A stretch of DNA of 64,000 bases, taken from contig NZ_JPXX01000023.1 in assembly GCF_000771875.1 (NCBI RefSeq), forward strand, positions 1 through 64,000, given 5' to 3'. Within the stretch, counting starts at the first letter, position 1. Each line of letters starts with the position of its first letter. A program made the position numbers and the translations under genes. Source of the stretch: Gallibacterium genomosp. 1. GTDB taxonomy: Bacteria; Pseudomonadota; Gammaproteobacteria; Enterobacterales; Pasteurellaceae. The notes under the pieces were generated by a model that was given only the letters and a program-made list of their open reading frames with translations, searched no databases and was not told the DNA's origin. Shown piece by piece: positions 9,106 through 20,037 of the stretch.

Positions 9106-9642
9106 TTAAATCTTGTCGACATCAAATTCGGCAAGATTAATCTCTAATGGTCGTTGATAAAATTTTGCTAATGCGAGGCGAAGTTTTTCCGCTCTTTTTG
9201 GTAGCCCTTTTTCCACATAGTTACAAACTTGTTGATATACGGCTTGCTTAAAAGGTTGTGTATTCCCAGGATTACCATTTAAATTATCAACACTAGCAAA
9301 ATAACGAAAACCAGCTGCATTAGCTAAAATCCATTCCAAAGCTTGCGGCTTTACCTCTACTTTTTCAAATTCTCTTTGCTGATCTTCGCTACGTCCATCA
9401 GGCTCATACCAATAGCCAAAATCTACCAACTCTCTCCGTGCTTTACCTGCAACCAACCAATGCGCTATTTCGTGTAAACCACTGCTATAAAATCCTCGTG
9501 CAAAACAGATTGCGTGATAAGGTCGTACTTTCGTTGCAGGCAAATAGACAGGTTCATCCCCACCTTTTTCTAATTTTGTATTATATTCTTCATAAAAACA
9601 GTGATTAAAAATTGCCATTAAATCTTCTATTTTATGTTCCAT
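9106..9642 (-). CDS. epmC: elongation factor P hydroxylase EpmC (YfcM)
   Basis: A 178-residue YfcM-family protein. In E. coli EpmC hydroxylates the beta-lysylated lysine of elongation factor P. The diagnostic FYSSGLHEIAHW segment carries an HExxH-like metal-binding arrangement, followed by ARRELVDFGYWYEPDGR and LEWILANAAGFRYFASVDNL. The start is at 9642 (MEHKIEDL) after AGGGAAGG; the frame is open seven codons upstream. No epmA or epmB lies in the window. Confidence 0.9.
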   Translation of the reverse strand: MEHKIEDLMAIFNHCFYEEYNTKLEKGGDEPVYLPATKVRPYHAICFARGFYSSGLHEIAHWLVAGKARRELVDFGYWYEPDGRSEDQQREFEKVEVKPQALEWILANAAGFRYFASVDNLNGNPGNTQPFKQAVYQQVCNYVEKGLPKRAEKLRLALAKFYQRPLEINLAEFDVDKI

Positions 9643-9662
9643 TATGCCTTCCCTAAAAAACA

Positions 9663-9697
9663 ATTAATGCCTTAATTACACTAATTAAGGCATTAAT
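9663..9697 (-). terminator. rho-independent terminator after htpX
   Basis: A perfect 16-bp stem (ATTAATGCCTTAATTA and its complement) with a 3-base loop. On the minus strand it is followed by TGTTTTTT. It lies between htpX and epmC. Confidence 0.85.
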
Positions 9698-9716
9698 CAA
9701 CAAGCAATTTAACTGA

Positions 9717-10580
9717 TTATTTTAAATTTTGTAACGCTTCAATACGTTTTTCTAATGGTGGGTGACTCATAAATAAACTTGCCAGCCCACTGCTTTTACC
9801 ATTGATAGCAAATGCCGCCAACTGACCGTTAAGCTCTTCCGGCTCGTGAATTGATTGTAAACGACGCAATGCTGCAATCATTTTTTCTTTCCCTACAAGC
9901 CGAGCTGATCCGGCATCTGCGTGAAACTCACGATAACGTGAGAACCACATTGCAATAATACTGGCTAAGAAACCAAATACGATTTCTAATACCATTGATA
10001 CAAGAAAGTAGATACCTGAATTTGAGCTACTTTCCTCATTGCTACTACGGCTTTGCGCCGCCACACTGGCAATTAAACGTGAAAGGAAAATTACAAACGT
10101 ATTCAATACACCTTGTAACAATGTCATTGTTACCATATCACCATTACCGATATGGCTCACTTCGTGAGCCAACACAGCTTCCGCTTCATCTCTTGTCATA
10201 CTGTTCAATAGACCAGTACTTACTGCAACCAAAGAATTATTTTTACTTGCTCCAGTAGCAAATGCATTTACATCCGCAGAGTGATAAATCGCTACTTCCG
10301 GCATTGGTAAACCAAGTTTTTCAGTCTGTTGCTTAACAGTATGAATCAACCAACGTTCTGTTTCATTTTGTGGATTTACAATTACTTCAGCGCCAACAGC
10401 ACGTTTTGCCATTGTTTTTGATAAAAATAATGAAATTAATGAACCACTGAAACCAAATAATGCAGCAAAAATTAACAACCCTGTCGCTTCTTGAGCTCGA
10501 ATACCCGTGAGCGTTAGAATAATATTAAACACAAATAAAACAGCCATATTTGTGATTAAAAATAAAGCAATACGCATCAT
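9717..10580 (-). CDS. htpX: membrane-anchored zinc protease HtpX
   Basis: A 287-residue M48 metalloprotease of inner-membrane quality control. Two membrane spans near the N-terminus precede the HEVSH zinc motif near residue 140, with further spans and the downstream glutamate in [11 protein letters not shown]. The start MMRIALF at 10580 matches the family start and follows AAGGAG; the upstream extension is not part of the family. In E. coli it is induced by envelope stress and acts with FtsH. Confidence 0.95.
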   Translation of the reverse strand: MMRIALFLITNMAVLFVFNIILTLTGIRAQEATGLLIFAALFGFSGSLISLFLSKTMAKRAVGAEVIVNPQNETERWLIHTVKQQTEKLGLPMPEVAIYHSADVNAFATGASKNNSLVAVSTGLLNSMTRDEAEAVLAHEVSHIGNGDMVTMTLLQGVLNTFVIFLSRLIASVAAQSRSSNEESSSNSGIYFLVSMVLEIVFGFLASIIAMWFSRYREFHADAGSARLVGKEKMIAALRRLQSIHEPEELNGQLAAFAINGKSSGLASLFMSHPPLEKRIEALQNLK

Positions 10581-10681
10581 ATACGATCTTCTCCTTTTCA
10601 TAATGCTTCTGTGCAAATTGTGCTTTTATATAGCATTTCTTTATCAATTTTCAAGAGTTTAAAAAATTTTTTTATTCAAAA

Positions 10682-11746
10682 TTAATCCCAAAGACTCATT
10701 TGCTGCTGTTGATGTGGTGATGGCAAATGAAGGTTCAGACCGATTAAACGCACTTTTCGCCCGTAACTTCGCTGCCAGGCAATCTCTAACAGTTGCTGAA
10801 AATTCCAAAATTCACACATCAATCCACTTTTTTCTACTGTTGTAATTTGAAAATCAGAAAATTTTAGCTTTACGCCTAATTTAAAAGATTGTTCTGAAAT
10901 ATTAACAGAGTAACGATGCAAACGTTCTATCAACTGTTGATATAATTTTTCAACTGTCGACAAACTTTGTGATAATTCAGCCAAATCAACTATTAATGTT
11001 TCCTCAACTCCAATTGATTTTCGCTCTCTATATGGCTGTACTCGCCTTCCATCATTAGCGTGACTAAATTGCCAAATCCGTTCCCCTATTTTACCTAACT
11101 GATCATACAATATATGTCTTGGAAAATGCCGCACATCCTCGCAAGTTATTAGCCCCATTGCAGATAGTTTTTCTGTTACCACCTTCCCCACACCGGGAAT
11201 TTTAGATAGCGTTAAATTTTTTACAAATTCATCCACTTCACTTGGTGAAATAACAAACATTCCATTCGGTTTATTTTTCTCAGAAGCTATTTTGGCTAAA
11301 AATTTTAATGGTGCAACACCGGCTGACGCAGTTAAATGGAGTTCCTTCTCAATATCGTGCCTAATTGCCTGTGCGATCCAAGTTGCCGATCCAGAATAGG
11401 CATTAGATGCCGTTACGTCCAAATAAGCTTCATCTAATGAAAGCGGTTCAATAATATCAGTATACCGTTGAAAAATGTGATGTAATTGCCGTGATACCTC
11501 TTTATATAGTGGCATATTAACCGGTAACAAAATTAAATCAGGACAACGCCTCAATGCCTGTGCACTGGACATTGCACTATGCAATCCATAACGCCTTGCA
11601 ATATAGTTACACGTTGCTAAAACGCCACGTTGTTGGGGCAAACCACCAACGGCGACAGGCTGATTAGCTAAAGCTGGATTATCTCGAATTTCTATTGCCG
11701 CATAAAAACAATCCATATCAATATGAATAATTTTTTGCACTGTCAT
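10682..11746 (-). CDS. dinB: DNA polymerase IV (translesion, Y family)
   Basis: A 354-residue Y-family polymerase for bypass of DNA lesions. The metal-binding aspartate is in HIDMDCFYA and the catalytic pair in LSLDEAYLDV. The thumb HhH segment LSKIPGVGKVVTEKL and the little-finger domain follow. The C-terminal LHLPSPHQQQQMSLWD resembles a beta-clamp binding motif (QxSLW). It is a single gene with its own promoter region. Confidence 0.95.
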   Translation of the reverse strand: MTVQKIIHIDMDCFYAAIEIRDNPALANQPVAVGGLPQQRGVLATCNYIARRYGLHSAMSSAQALRRCPDLILLPVNMPLYKEVSRQLHHIFQRYTDIIEPLSLDEAYLDVTASNAYSGSATWIAQAIRHDIEKELHLTASAGVAPLKFLAKIASEKNKPNGMFVISPSEVDEFVKNLTLSKIPGVGKVVTEKLSAMGLITCEDVRHFPRHILYDQLGKIGERIWQFSHANDGRRVQPYRERKSIGVEETLIVDLAELSQSLSTVEKLYQQLIERLHRYSVNISEQSFKLGVKLKFSDFQITTVEKSGLMCEFWNFQQLLEIAWQRSYGRKVRLIGLNLHLPSPHQQQQMSLWD

Positions 11747-11909
11747 TATGTTTTCTTATTAAGTTAATAGATATAAAACATTTTACACAATACTGTATAA
11801 AAATACAGTTGTTTACTACTTAACTTCTCTATTTTGAATAAGTAAAAACCAATCACTAGCATTTTATGACTAATAATCAAGCAACTATTCAAAATATGAT
11901 TTTCATTAC

Positions 11910-11938
11910 TTGACTTACCATTTTGAAATCCGTATTAT
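11910..11938 (+). promoter_or_regulatory. sigma-70 promoter of tRNA-Ser copy 1
   Basis: TTGACT (11910-11915), a 17-base spacer and TATTAT (11933-11938), ending about 28 bases before the mature tRNA start. This is a near-consensus promoter. Confidence 0.8.
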
Positions 11939-11966
11939 TCACACCGCTGAAAACAAGCTATCCTGC

Positions 11967-12056
11967 GGAGGAATGGTCGAGTGGTTGAAGGCACCGGTCT
12001 TGAAAACCGGCGAGGATTTACGTCCTCCAAGAGTTCGAATCTCTTTTCCTCCGCCA
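11967..12056 (+). tRNA. tRNA-Ser (anticodon UGA), copy 1
   Basis: A 90-base class II tRNA with a long variable arm. The acceptor arms GGAGGAA and TTCCTCC pair. The anticodon TGA lies in GGTCTTGAAAACC, the T-arm GAGTTCGAATCTC is standard, and CCA is encoded. It is identical to the copy at 36903-36992. A strong promoter lies upstream and a terminator downstream. Confidence 0.97.
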
Positions 12057-12071
12057 TCTCATTTCTTAAAA

Positions 12072-12101
12072 AACCGTAAGTTTGAAAAATAACTTACGGT
12101 T
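12072..12101 (+). terminator. terminator after tRNA-Ser copy 1
   Basis: An 11-bp stem (AACCGTAAGTT with AACTTACGGTT) followed by TTTTGTTTTT. It ends the tRNA transcript. Downstream, 12102-12298 holds no gene that I can support. Confidence 0.85.
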
Positions 12102-12298
12102 TTTTGTTTTTACTCTTTATGCCAACCTTGCCGCCACCACTGCTTATTTAATCGTTCTCAATGTCAATGACTATCTAAATGAAATGCTATAAAGCCTCTT
12201 CGTTTAAATACGGTAAATTTCTAACATTTTCTATGGCAAGTCACAAAGGATAGTAAAATATTGAATAAAAATTATGAAGATAATAAAAAGACTAAACA

Positions 12299-12862
12299 CT
12301 ATTTCAATCTAAAACGCCCTCGACTATAACGTGTCTTCAGTAACGCCGTATTGGCGCTTAATGTTGATTGTGTTGTTATCGCTACCTGCAACGAATGTTG
12401 CATAGTATGTGCGTGCGTAATTGCAATCGCTAACGCGTCAGCAGCATCTGCTTGTGGAGATGCGGACAAATGCAAAATTTTGGTGACCATATGTTGCACT
12501 TGCTTTTTATCCGCCGAACCAATACCAACAACAGTTTGTTTCACTAATCTGGCAGCATATTCAAATACAGGCAAATTTTGATTTGTTGCAGCTACAATCG
12601 CCACACCTCTAGCCTGCCCTAACTTTAATGCTGAATCGGCATTCTTTGCCATAAAAACCTGTTCAATAGATAACATATCAGGTTGAAATTGCGTAATAAT
12701 TTCCGTTACGCCACTATAAATCCGTTGCAATCGGGTCGGCAGATCATCCACAGCAGTACGAATCACACCGCTGCCTAAATAGGTCAGTTGTTTACCCTGT
12801 TGTTTAATCACACCATATCCGGTTAAGCGAGAACCGGGGTCAATACCAAGAATAATTGACAT
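12299..12862 (-). CDS. ruvC: Holliday junction resolvase RuvC
   Basis: A 187-residue endonuclease that cuts Holliday junctions as a dimer. The four catalytic acids are D8 (in LGIDPG), E67 (in SIEQVF), D139 and D142 (in QADAADALA). It lies downstream of yebC, as in related genomes, separated by a palindromic terminator. Unusually, ruvA and ruvB do not follow; the 240 bases beyond contain only the tRNA terminator and non-coding sequence. Confidence 0.96.
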   Translation of the reverse strand: MSIILGIDPGSRLTGYGVIKQQGKQLTYLGSGVIRTAVDDLPTRLQRIYSGVTEIITQFQPDMLSIEQVFMAKNADSALKLGQARGVAIVAATNQNLPVFEYAARLVKQTVVGIGSADKKQVQHMVTKILHLSASPQADAADALAIAITHAHTMQHSLQVAITTQSTLSANTALLKTRYSRGRFRLK

Positions 12863-12880
12863 AACAGAAAAAATAAAAAA

Positions 12881-12902
12881 ATAGGGCGAATTCGCCCTAT
12901 TT
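12881..12902 (-). terminator. terminator between yebC and ruvC
   Basis: The palindrome around AGGGCGAATTCGCCCT sits between A and T runs, giving a T-rich tail on the minus strand (TTTTTTTATTTTT). It probably attenuates transcription between yebC and ruvC, since ruvC starts only 19 bases further on. Confidence 0.7.
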
Positions 12903-12914
12903 TTAAAAGTTAAA

Positions 12915-13658
12915 TTATTCTAAAGTTGCAGCAACTTCATCGCTCATATCACCATTGTGATAAACGTTCTGAACATCATCACAATCTTCTAACATATCAA
13001 CTAAACGCATTAATTTTGGTGCAGTTTCCACATCCAATTCTGCAGTAGTTGAAGGGATCATTGTTACTTCAGCTTCATCAATTTTGAAACCAGCCTTTTC
13101 CAAAGCATCACGAACAGCCCCCAATCCTTCCCAAGCTGTATAAATTTCAAAACTGCCGTCATCTTGAGGCTGAACATCATCCGCACCAGCCTCAATTGCT
13201 GCTTCCATTAACGCATCTTCATCCGCCTCATTAATTAAAATTAACCCTTTACGAGTAAATAAATATGCTACCGAACCATCCGTTCCCAAGTTACCGCCAG
13301 ATTTAGTAAAAGCGTGACGCACTTCAGAAACAGTACGTTTACGATTGTCCGTTAAGCACTCAACGATAATTGCTGTACCACCTGGGCCATAACCTTCGTA
13401 AACAATAGATTCCATATTGGTATCATCGCCGCCACCAGCACCACGTTGAATTGCACGATTAATAGTATCACGAGTCATATTATTGGATAATGCCTTATCC
13501 ACTGCTGTACGCAAGCGTGGATTTGCTCCTACGTCCGCACCACCTAATTTAGCTGCAGTAACCAACTCACGAATTAATTTAGTAAAAATTTTACCGCGTT
13601 GTGCATCTTGTGCCGCTTTGCGGTGTTTAATATTAGCCCATTTACTATGACCAGCCAT
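12915..13658 (-). CDS. yebC: YebC/TACO1 family protein
   Basis: A 247-residue YebC-family protein, previously described as a DNA-binding regulator and more recently as a ribosome-associated factor that helps translation of proline-rich stretches. The N-terminus [18 protein letters not shown] is the family signature, followed by the [15 protein letters not shown] and GYGPGG segments. The length is normal. It sits between nudB and ruvC in the aspS operon. Confidence 0.95.
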   Translation of the reverse strand: MAGHSKWANIKHRKAAQDAQRGKIFTKLIRELVTAAKLGGADVGANPRLRTAVDKALSNNMTRDTINRAIQRGAGGGDDTNMESIVYEGYGPGGTAIIVECLTDNRKRTVSEVRHAFTKSGGNLGTDGSVAYLFTRKGLILINEADEDALMEAAIEAGADDVQPQDDGSFEIYTAWEGLGAVRDALEKAGFKIDEAEVTMIPSTTAELDVETAPKLMRLVDMLEDCDDVQNVYHNGDMSDEVAATLE

Positions 13659-13670
13659 GAAAAATCCTCT

Positions 13671-14126
13671 TTAATTTTCAATAGGTTGATATATTACAAA
13701 TTTCTCTATCGCTTGCGCGTTATTCCAAGATTTCGTCATCTTAACTGCCTCGTCTGCTTCAACCCAACGATAAGCCAGATGTTCACTTAATATAACATTC
13801 TGCTCTTCATTCAACGGCAAAGTAAACCAATATTCATGACAATGCGTTACATTAGGGGCATAACGTTGCCGAAATTGGGCAAAGATTTCAAAATCAACTT
13901 CATAATGACAATCGTTTAATTTAAACGGAAGTTTAGAAATATCCAATTGCAACTCTTCGAATACTTCTCGCTGTGCAGCCTGTAATGGAGTTTCTCCCGG
14001 TTCCAAACTGCCTGATACCGATTGCCAAAAATCCTGATCGTCTTTACGTTGCAACATCAAGACACGTTTTGTGGTGCGACAATATACCACAACTAAAACC
14101 GATTCAGGGTGTTTATATTTCATCAT
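13671..14126 (-). CDS. nudB: dihydroneopterin triphosphate diphosphatase NudB
   Basis: A 151-residue Nudix hydrolase removing pyrophosphate from dihydroneopterin triphosphate in folate synthesis. The Nudix box runs GSLEPGETP...REVFEELQL, with Q where the consensus has a final G. The C-terminal half carries the NudB-typical HEYWFTLPL segment. Its start codon directly abuts the stop of the upstream lipoprotein gene, so it probably depends on coupled translation. Confidence 0.93.
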   Translation of the reverse strand: MMKYKHPESVLVVVYCRTTKRVLMLQRKDDQDFWQSVSGSLEPGETPLQAAQREVFEELQLDISKLPFKLNDCHYEVDFEIFAQFRQRYAPNVTHCHEYWFTLPLNEEQNVILSEHLAYRWVEADEAVKMTKSWNNAQAIEKFVIYQPIEN

Positions 14127-15008
14127 TTATTCAGAAATAGTCGTTTTAGTGGTATTAAATAAATATTCTGGCTTAACAATATCGATTAATCTTGAATATG
14201 GAATTAACAATTGGATCTCGCCTTCCGCAAAACTGCCCAACATATAAGGAAAATAATCCAATAATAAGCCGTTATAAGCAAATGCAAAATTATTTGTCGG
14301 TTCTGCAATCCACCCACTATCTTCTCTTTCTAAAAGGCGTTTCTCCGCTTTTGCCTGATCCGGTTCAGATTCCGCTACAGAAATATATTCAAGATAGGCA
14401 TCTCTCAGTAATTCGGAAAATTCTCGTTGTTTACCCGGTAACAAAATATCATCCAAATCTAATAATTTTTTTGTTTTTAAATCAAAATTATAAAAACTTG
14501 TACCATAAATACCGTGAGCTCCACCGGTAAAGGCATAGTAATAAGTCACAAACATTGCCAATTGGTTATTTTGTGCAAGAAACCGTGGTTTATATTCTAA
14601 TGAATATCCTACAGGCATCCCCTCATTACTATCAAACAATCGTTCAACATTTGCTATAAATTCCTTTTTCAATTTATCAACGGGCAATTTATCCCATTGT
14701 GCCTGCTTTTCTTCAATTTCTCTATCAGAAAGTGTATAACTATCAAATTTTAATAGTGAACGCGCAGCCTTTTGAAAATAAGGATCAATCCAATCAATAT
14801 TTGTCTTTAATGTATAAAGATCCATCTGATAACAACGTTCCTTTATACATTTCTCAGCCTGTAAAAATGGCTCAGGCTGTGCAATAACTACTGGAACAAC
14901 TTCCTTATCAACCGGCAATGAACTTACCGCTTCTGCAGCATTACTTTCTTTACAAGAAAACAGCGCTAAGCCAGCAATTCCCAACAAGCTCCATTTAATG
15001 AGATTCAT
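14127..15008 (-). CDS. lipoprotein with RsiV-like DUF3298/DUF4163 domain
   Basis: A 293-residue probable lipoprotein. The signal peptide ends in the lipobox LFSC, with the cysteine near residue 19. The C-terminal half reads YYAFTGGAHGIYG and FNLKT-like/DLDDILLPG segments, typical of the RsiV/DUF3298 fold found in anti-sigma factors and lysozyme-binding proteins. No sigma factor gene is nearby, so an anti-sigma role is not supported. It sits between aspS and nudB, which are usually adjacent. AAGGAG precedes its start, 14 bases after aspS. Confidence 0.8.
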   Translation of the reverse strand: MNLIKWSLLGIAGLALFSCKESNAAEAVSSLPVDKEVVPVVIAQPEPFLQAEKCIKERCYQMDLYTLKTNIDWIDPYFQKAARSLLKFDSYTLSDREIEEKQAQWDKLPVDKLKKEFIANVERLFDSNEGMPVGYSLEYKPRFLAQNNQLAMFVTYYYAFTGGAHGIYGTSFYNFDLKTKKLLDLDDILLPGKQREFSELLRDAYLEYISVAESEPDQAKAEKRLLEREDSGWIAEPTNNFAFAYNGLLLDYFPYMLGSFAEGEIQLLIPYSRLIDIVKPEYLFNTTKTTISE

Positions 15009-15022
15009 TATATCTCCTTTGT

Positions 15023-16792
15023 TTAGTCTTTCGCCTTAACTACTTGGATTGATAATTCCTGCAACGCCGCCGGATTTGCTACACTAGGCGCTTCGGTCAT
15101 CAAGCAGGCTGCTGCAGTAGTTTTAGGGAATGCAATAACATCACGAATATTTTCCGTACCTGTCAACAACATTGTCAAGCGGTCAAGACCGAATGCTAAA
15201 CCAGCGTGCGGAGGTGTACCATATTTCAATGCATCAAGCAAAAAGCCGAATTTTTCATATTGTTCCTGTTCATCAATACCTAGAATACGGAAAACTGTCT
15301 GTTGCATTTTTGGATCAAAAATACGAACGGAACCACCTCCCACTTCGTAGCCATTAATCACCATATCATACGCATTGGCAACTGCATCAACCGGTGATTT
15401 TTCCAATTCTTCAGGGGTAACGTGTGCTGGTGAAGTGAATGGATGGTGCATTGCCGCCAAACCACCTTCACCATCGTCTTCAAACATTGGAAAATCAATT
15501 ACCCATAAAGGAGCCCATTGATCTAATTGAGTTAAGCCACAATCACGACCTAATTTTAACCGTAATGCCCCCATTGCATCCGTAACTACTTTGTAACTAT
15601 CAGCACCGAAGAAAATAATATCGCCGCTTTGTGCTTGTAAACGTTCAAGTAACGCTGTAACAACCTCTGCAGATAAGAATTTAGCAATCGGACTTTGAAT
15701 ACCATCAATACCGGCATTAACATCATTGACTTTCATCCACGCTAAACCTTTCGCACCATAAATAGTAACAAACTGGGTATACTCATCGATTTGTTTACGA
15801 GTAATATGTGAACCATTCGGTACACGAATAGCCGCAATACGACCTTTAGGATCATTTGCTGGTCCACTAAATACTTTAAAATCAACTTCTTTTAATAAAT
15901 CAGCAACATCCACCATTTCCAATGGATTACGCAAATCTGGTTTATCAGAGCCGAAACGACGCATTGCTTCCGCATAAGTCATAATTGGGAATGTACCTAA
16001 ATCAACACCTAAAATTTCCAGCCATAAACCGTGAATCATCTCTTCCATAATGGCACGCACTTCCGGTGCAGTAAGGAATGAGGTTTCCACATCAATCTGT
16101 GTAAATTCAGGCTGACGATCAGCACGTAAATCTTCATCACGGAAACATTTTACAATTTGATAATAACGATCAAAGCCAGACATCATTAATAGCTGTTTAA
16201 ACAGCTGCGGAGATTGTGGTAATGCATAGAATTTGCCTTTATGCACACGACTTGGCACAAGATAATCACGTGCACCTTCTGGTGTTGCTTTAGTCAACAT
16301 TGGCGTTTCAATATCTAAGAAGCCGTGGCTGTCCATAAAACGGCGTACATAACTAGTAATTTTGGCACGTGTTTTTAAACGTTGTGCCATTTCTGGTCGA
16401 CGTAAATCCAAATAACGGTATTTAAGACGCTGTTCTTCTGTATTATTTTGATTGAAATCTAGAGGTAAAACCTCAGAAGCGTTATAAATCAAAACATCAG
16501 TTGCAGAAACTTCCACGTCACCAGTCACCATATTTCTATTAATTTGGTTTTCTGGACGGGCTATTACTTGTCCTTTAATTTGAATACAATATTCACTGCG
16601 TAAATTTGCCGCTTTTTCAAAAGCTTGTTGATTTTTTGGATCGATAAAAACTTGTACAATTCCTTCACGATCACGCATATCGATAAAAATTAAACCGCCT
16701 AAATCACGACGACGATGAACCCAACCACTAAGAGTAACTTCCTGACCAATATGGCTGCGATTTAATGCACCGCAATAATGTGAACGCATCAT
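15023..16792 (-). CDS. aspS: aspartate--tRNA ligase
   Basis: A 589-residue class IIb synthetase. The N-terminal OB-fold binds the anticodon ([20 protein letters not shown]). Class II motif 2 is visible in [20 protein letters not shown] and motif 3 in [13 protein letters not shown]. It is the first gene of the aspS - lipoprotein - nudB - yebC - ruvC run. The tandem ATG start at 16792/16789 follows AAGGA and matches the MMR start of relatives. Confidence 0.98.
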   Translation of the reverse strand: MMRSHYCGALNRSHIGQEVTLSGWVHRRRDLGGLIFIDMRDREGIVQVFIDPKNQQAFEKAANLRSEYCIQIKGQVIARPENQINRNMVTGDVEVSATDVLIYNASEVLPLDFNQNNTEEQRLKYRYLDLRRPEMAQRLKTRAKITSYVRRFMDSHGFLDIETPMLTKATPEGARDYLVPSRVHKGKFYALPQSPQLFKQLLMMSGFDRYYQIVKCFRDEDLRADRQPEFTQIDVETSFLTAPEVRAIMEEMIHGLWLEILGVDLGTFPIMTYAEAMRRFGSDKPDLRNPLEMVDVADLLKEVDFKVFSGPANDPKGRIAAIRVPNGSHITRKQIDEYTQFVTIYGAKGLAWMKVNDVNAGIDGIQSPIAKFLSAEVVTALLERLQAQSGDIIFFGADSYKVVTDAMGALRLKLGRDCGLTQLDQWAPLWVIDFPMFEDDGEGGLAAMHHPFTSPAHVTPEELEKSPVDAVANAYDMVINGYEVGGGSVRIFDPKMQQTVFRILGIDEQEQYEKFGFLLDALKYGTPPHAGLAFGLDRLTMLLTGTENIRDVIAFPKTTAAACLMTEAPSVANPAALQELSIQVVKAKD

Positions 16793-16888
16793 AAAATAAA
16801 TCCTTGTTGTATATAATTTAGCTAAAATAATTTGATTCGGGCGATTATAGCGAAAATCAACCCTACTTTGAATTGGAAAATAGCCTGT

Positions 16889-17647
<759 letters not shown>

Positions 17648-17704
17648 TCAAAAATATAATGGGGGAAATTGGGGTAGGTCGCGGAACGACCCACCCTATA
17701 AAAT

Positions 17705-18721
17705 TTATTCGACTTTGAAAATCCAACCTTCCGGTGCTTCAATATCGCCGAATTGAATGCCGGTCAATTCTTTATAAAGTTTTTGGGTAACCGGACCAAC
17801 TTCAGTTTCAGAATAGAACACGTGGAAATCATCACCATACTGAATACCGCCAATCGGGCTAATCACGGCAGCAGTACCACACGCACCTGCTTCAGTAAAC
17901 TGATCCAACTGATTAATATAAACATCGCCTTCAATTGCTTTTAAGCCTAAGCGTTTTTCTGCAAGATAAAGCAATGAATATTTTGTAATACTAGGCAAAA
18001 TGGATGGTGAATATGGTGTAATAAATTCGTTGTTTTTCGTAATACCAAAGAAATTAGCTGAGCCGACTTCTTCAATTTTAGTGTGTGTGGCCGGATCAAG
18101 GTAAATACAATCACTAAAATTACGTTTGTGTGCATCAGCTCCCGGAAGCAAACTCGCTGCATAGTTGCCTCCCACTTTCGCAGCACCAGTACCTTGCGGA
18201 GCTGCCCGATCATAATTAGAAACAATAAAGTTTGTAGGTTTTAATCCACCTTTAAAATAAGCGCCTACCGGACAACAGAACACGGTAAAAATATACTCCT
18301 TCGCCGGATGCACGCCGATATTTTCGCCAACGCCAATCAATAATGGGCGCAAATAAAGTGTCGCTCCGGTACCATAAGGTGCTACCCATTCTTCATTAGC
18401 TTTAACGACCTGCTTACAAGCATCAATAAACATTTCTACTGGCACGTGTGGCATTAAAAGACGATCACAACTGCGCTGCATACGTTTTGCATTTTCATCC
18501 GGACGGAATAGATTAATTGAACCGTCTTTGCAACGATAGGCTTTTAACCCTTCAAAACATTGCTGACCATAATGCAATGCCGGCGAACCTTCGTGCAGAA
18601 CAAGTTGATTATCTTTAGTCAGTTCACCTTTTGACCATTTACCATCTTTCCAATGTGCGATGTAGCGATAATCGGTTTTGATATAACCAAAGCCCAAATT
18701 TTTCCAGTCAATATCTTTCAT
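17705..18721 (-). CDS. ilvE: branched-chain amino acid aminotransferase
   Basis: A 338-residue fold-type IV PLP enzyme for the last step of leucine, isoleucine and valine synthesis. The segment [12 protein letters not shown] is typical, [16 protein letters not shown] contains the PLP-binding lysine, and [10 protein letters not shown] and [11 protein letters not shown] are cofactor-contacting loops. Length and motifs fit the BCAT2-like group found in Haemophilus. It is monocistronic, with the mdh terminator upstream. Confidence 0.94.
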   Translation of the reverse strand: MKDIDWKNLGFGYIKTDYRYIAHWKDGKWSKGELTKDNQLVLHEGSPALHYGQQCFEGLKAYRCKDGSINLFRPDENAKRMQRSCDRLLMPHVPVEMFIDACKQVVKANEEWVAPYGTGATLYLRPLLIGVGENIGVHPAKEYIFTVFCCPVGAYFKGGLKPTNFIVSNYDRAAPQGTGAAKVGGNYAASLLPGADAHKRNFSDCIYLDPATHTKIEEVGSANFFGITKNNEFITPYSPSILPSITKYSLLYLAEKRLGLKAIEGDVYINQLDQFTEAGACGTAAVISPIGGIQYGDDFHVFYSETEVGPVTQKLYKELTGIQFGDIEAPEGWIFKVE

Positions 18722-18828
18722 AATTCTTCCTTAATTTGTTGTGTCCTAAAAATTAGATATTAATCTACACCATAATAACGGCTTTGCAAGTATTTCTAAC
18801 TGAGAGTGGGCTTTTTATAAGCAAAAAC

Positions 18829-18860
18829 AAAAAGTGCGACTTTTATCAGCCGCACTTTTT
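18829..18860 (-). terminator. terminator after mdh, built from an inverted uptake-sequence-like pair
   Basis: The arms AAAAAGTGCG and CGCACTTTTT form a 10-bp stem with a T-rich tail on the minus strand. Each arm carries a one-mismatch version of the Hin-type DNA uptake sequence (AAGTGCGGT), an arrangement common in Pasteurellaceae terminators. Confidence 0.85.
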
Positions 18861-18883
18861 ATTATCAAGCGTTAAGGAGAATT

Positions 18884-19816
18884 TTATTTAACAAAATTTT
18901 CACCTAATTCAATGTCTGCTTTTAAAGTCGGCAACATTGCTTCAACTGCTGCTTTTTCAAATTCACTCAATGGACCAATCGGTAATAAGGCTTCAACCCC
19001 TTCTTTACCTAAACGAACAGGTTGTGCGAAGAAACGTGCATATTCACCGTTACCTTCAACATAAGTACATTCAACTACTTTTTCACCATTTAATGCACGA
19101 ATAAGTGATAATGCGAAACGTGCAGCTGCTTGAGCCATAGATAATGTTGCAGAACCACCACCAGCTTTTGCATTAACAACTTCTGTACCAGCATTTTGGA
19201 TACGTTTTGTTAACGGTTCGATCTCTTCCTCTTTCCATTCAACATAATGAACTTGTGATAATAATGGGAGAATAGTTACACCTGAGTGACCTCCAATAAC
19301 CGGAACTTGTACTTTGCTAACATCAACATTTTTCAATTCAGCCACAAAAGTTTCTGAACGAAGAGTATCCAAAGTGGTCACACCGAAAAGTTTACGTTTG
19401 TCGTAAACACCAGCTTTTTTCAACACTTCTGCAGCAATTGCCACAGTAGTATTTACCGGATTAGTAATAATACCGACACAAGCTTTTGGACAAGTTGCAG
19501 CTACTTTTTCAATTAAGTTTTTCACGATACCAGCATTGATATTGAACAAATCAGAACGATCCATACCAGGTTTACGTGCTACACCTGCTGAAATTAATAC
19601 AACATCCGCACCTTCAAGCGCAGGAGTCGGATCTTCACCGGCAAAACCTTTAACAGTAACCGCTGTCGGAATGTGGCTTACATCAACTGCCACGCCCGGA
19701 GTAACCGGAGCGATATCATATAACGCCAAATCAGAACCTGCCGGCAATTGTAGTTTCAATAATAAAGATAATGCTTGACCAATTCCGCCTGCCGCACCTA
19801 AAACAGCAACTTTCAT
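18884..19816 (-). CDS. mdh: malate dehydrogenase
   Basis: A 310-residue NAD-dependent malate dehydrogenase of the TCA cycle. The Rossmann motif [10 protein letters not shown] opens the protein. Substrate-binding arginines lie in [12 protein letters not shown], and the catalytic histidine is in [14 protein letters not shown]. It is divergent from argR across about 220 bases, as in other gamma-proteobacteria. Confidence 0.98.
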   Translation of the reverse strand: MKVAVLGAAGGIGQALSLLLKLQLPAGSDLALYDIAPVTPGVAVDVSHIPTAVTVKGFAGEDPTPALEGADVVLISAGVARKPGMDRSDLFNINAGIVKNLIEKVAATCPKACVGIITNPVNTTVAIAAEVLKKAGVYDKRKLFGVTTLDTLRSETFVAELKNVDVSKVQVPVIGGHSGVTILPLLSQVHYVEWKEEEIEPLTKRIQNAGTEVVNAKAGGGSATLSMAQAAARFALSLIRALNGEKVVECTYVEGNGEYARFFAQPVRLGKEGVEALLPIGPLSEFEKAAVEAMLPTLKADIELGENFVK

Positions 19817-19964
19817 TTGTATACTCCTTAATGGTTAGATAAATAATTAATGAAGAAATTCTATGCCTACTGTAACAAATTTTCAAACAAATAAATTCAA
19901 TATTGAGAGCTATGCCACATTTTCTAACAAAAGTTTGATTTATTTTCAGAAAAAATACCACTCA

Positions 19965-20019
19965 ACTATTTTTATGCAGTATAATTCCAATTTAATCTTC
20001 ATTTCTGCATTTTTATGCA
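19965..20019 (+). promoter_or_regulatory. candidate ArgR-binding ARG boxes upstream of argR
   Basis: TGCATTTTTATGCA at 20006-20019 fits the ARG box palindrome and ends 18 bases before the argR start codon. A weaker copy, ACTATTTTTATGCA, lies at 19965-19978, 41 bases further upstream centre to centre. They suggest autoregulation of argR and perhaps control of mdh. Confidence 0.55.
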
Positions 20020-20037
20020 ATTCTTATCTTGGTTACT

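Noticed and set aside
11910-12092. A 60-codon plus-strand frame over the first tRNA-Ser gene
   Set aside because: It is entirely explained by the tRNA and its promoter; the same frame would recur at the second tRNA copy.
12112-12196. A short in-frame stretch that faintly resembles a Fic/Doc-type toxin end
   Set aside because: Only about 25 codons, no start and no conserved motif; not enough to call.
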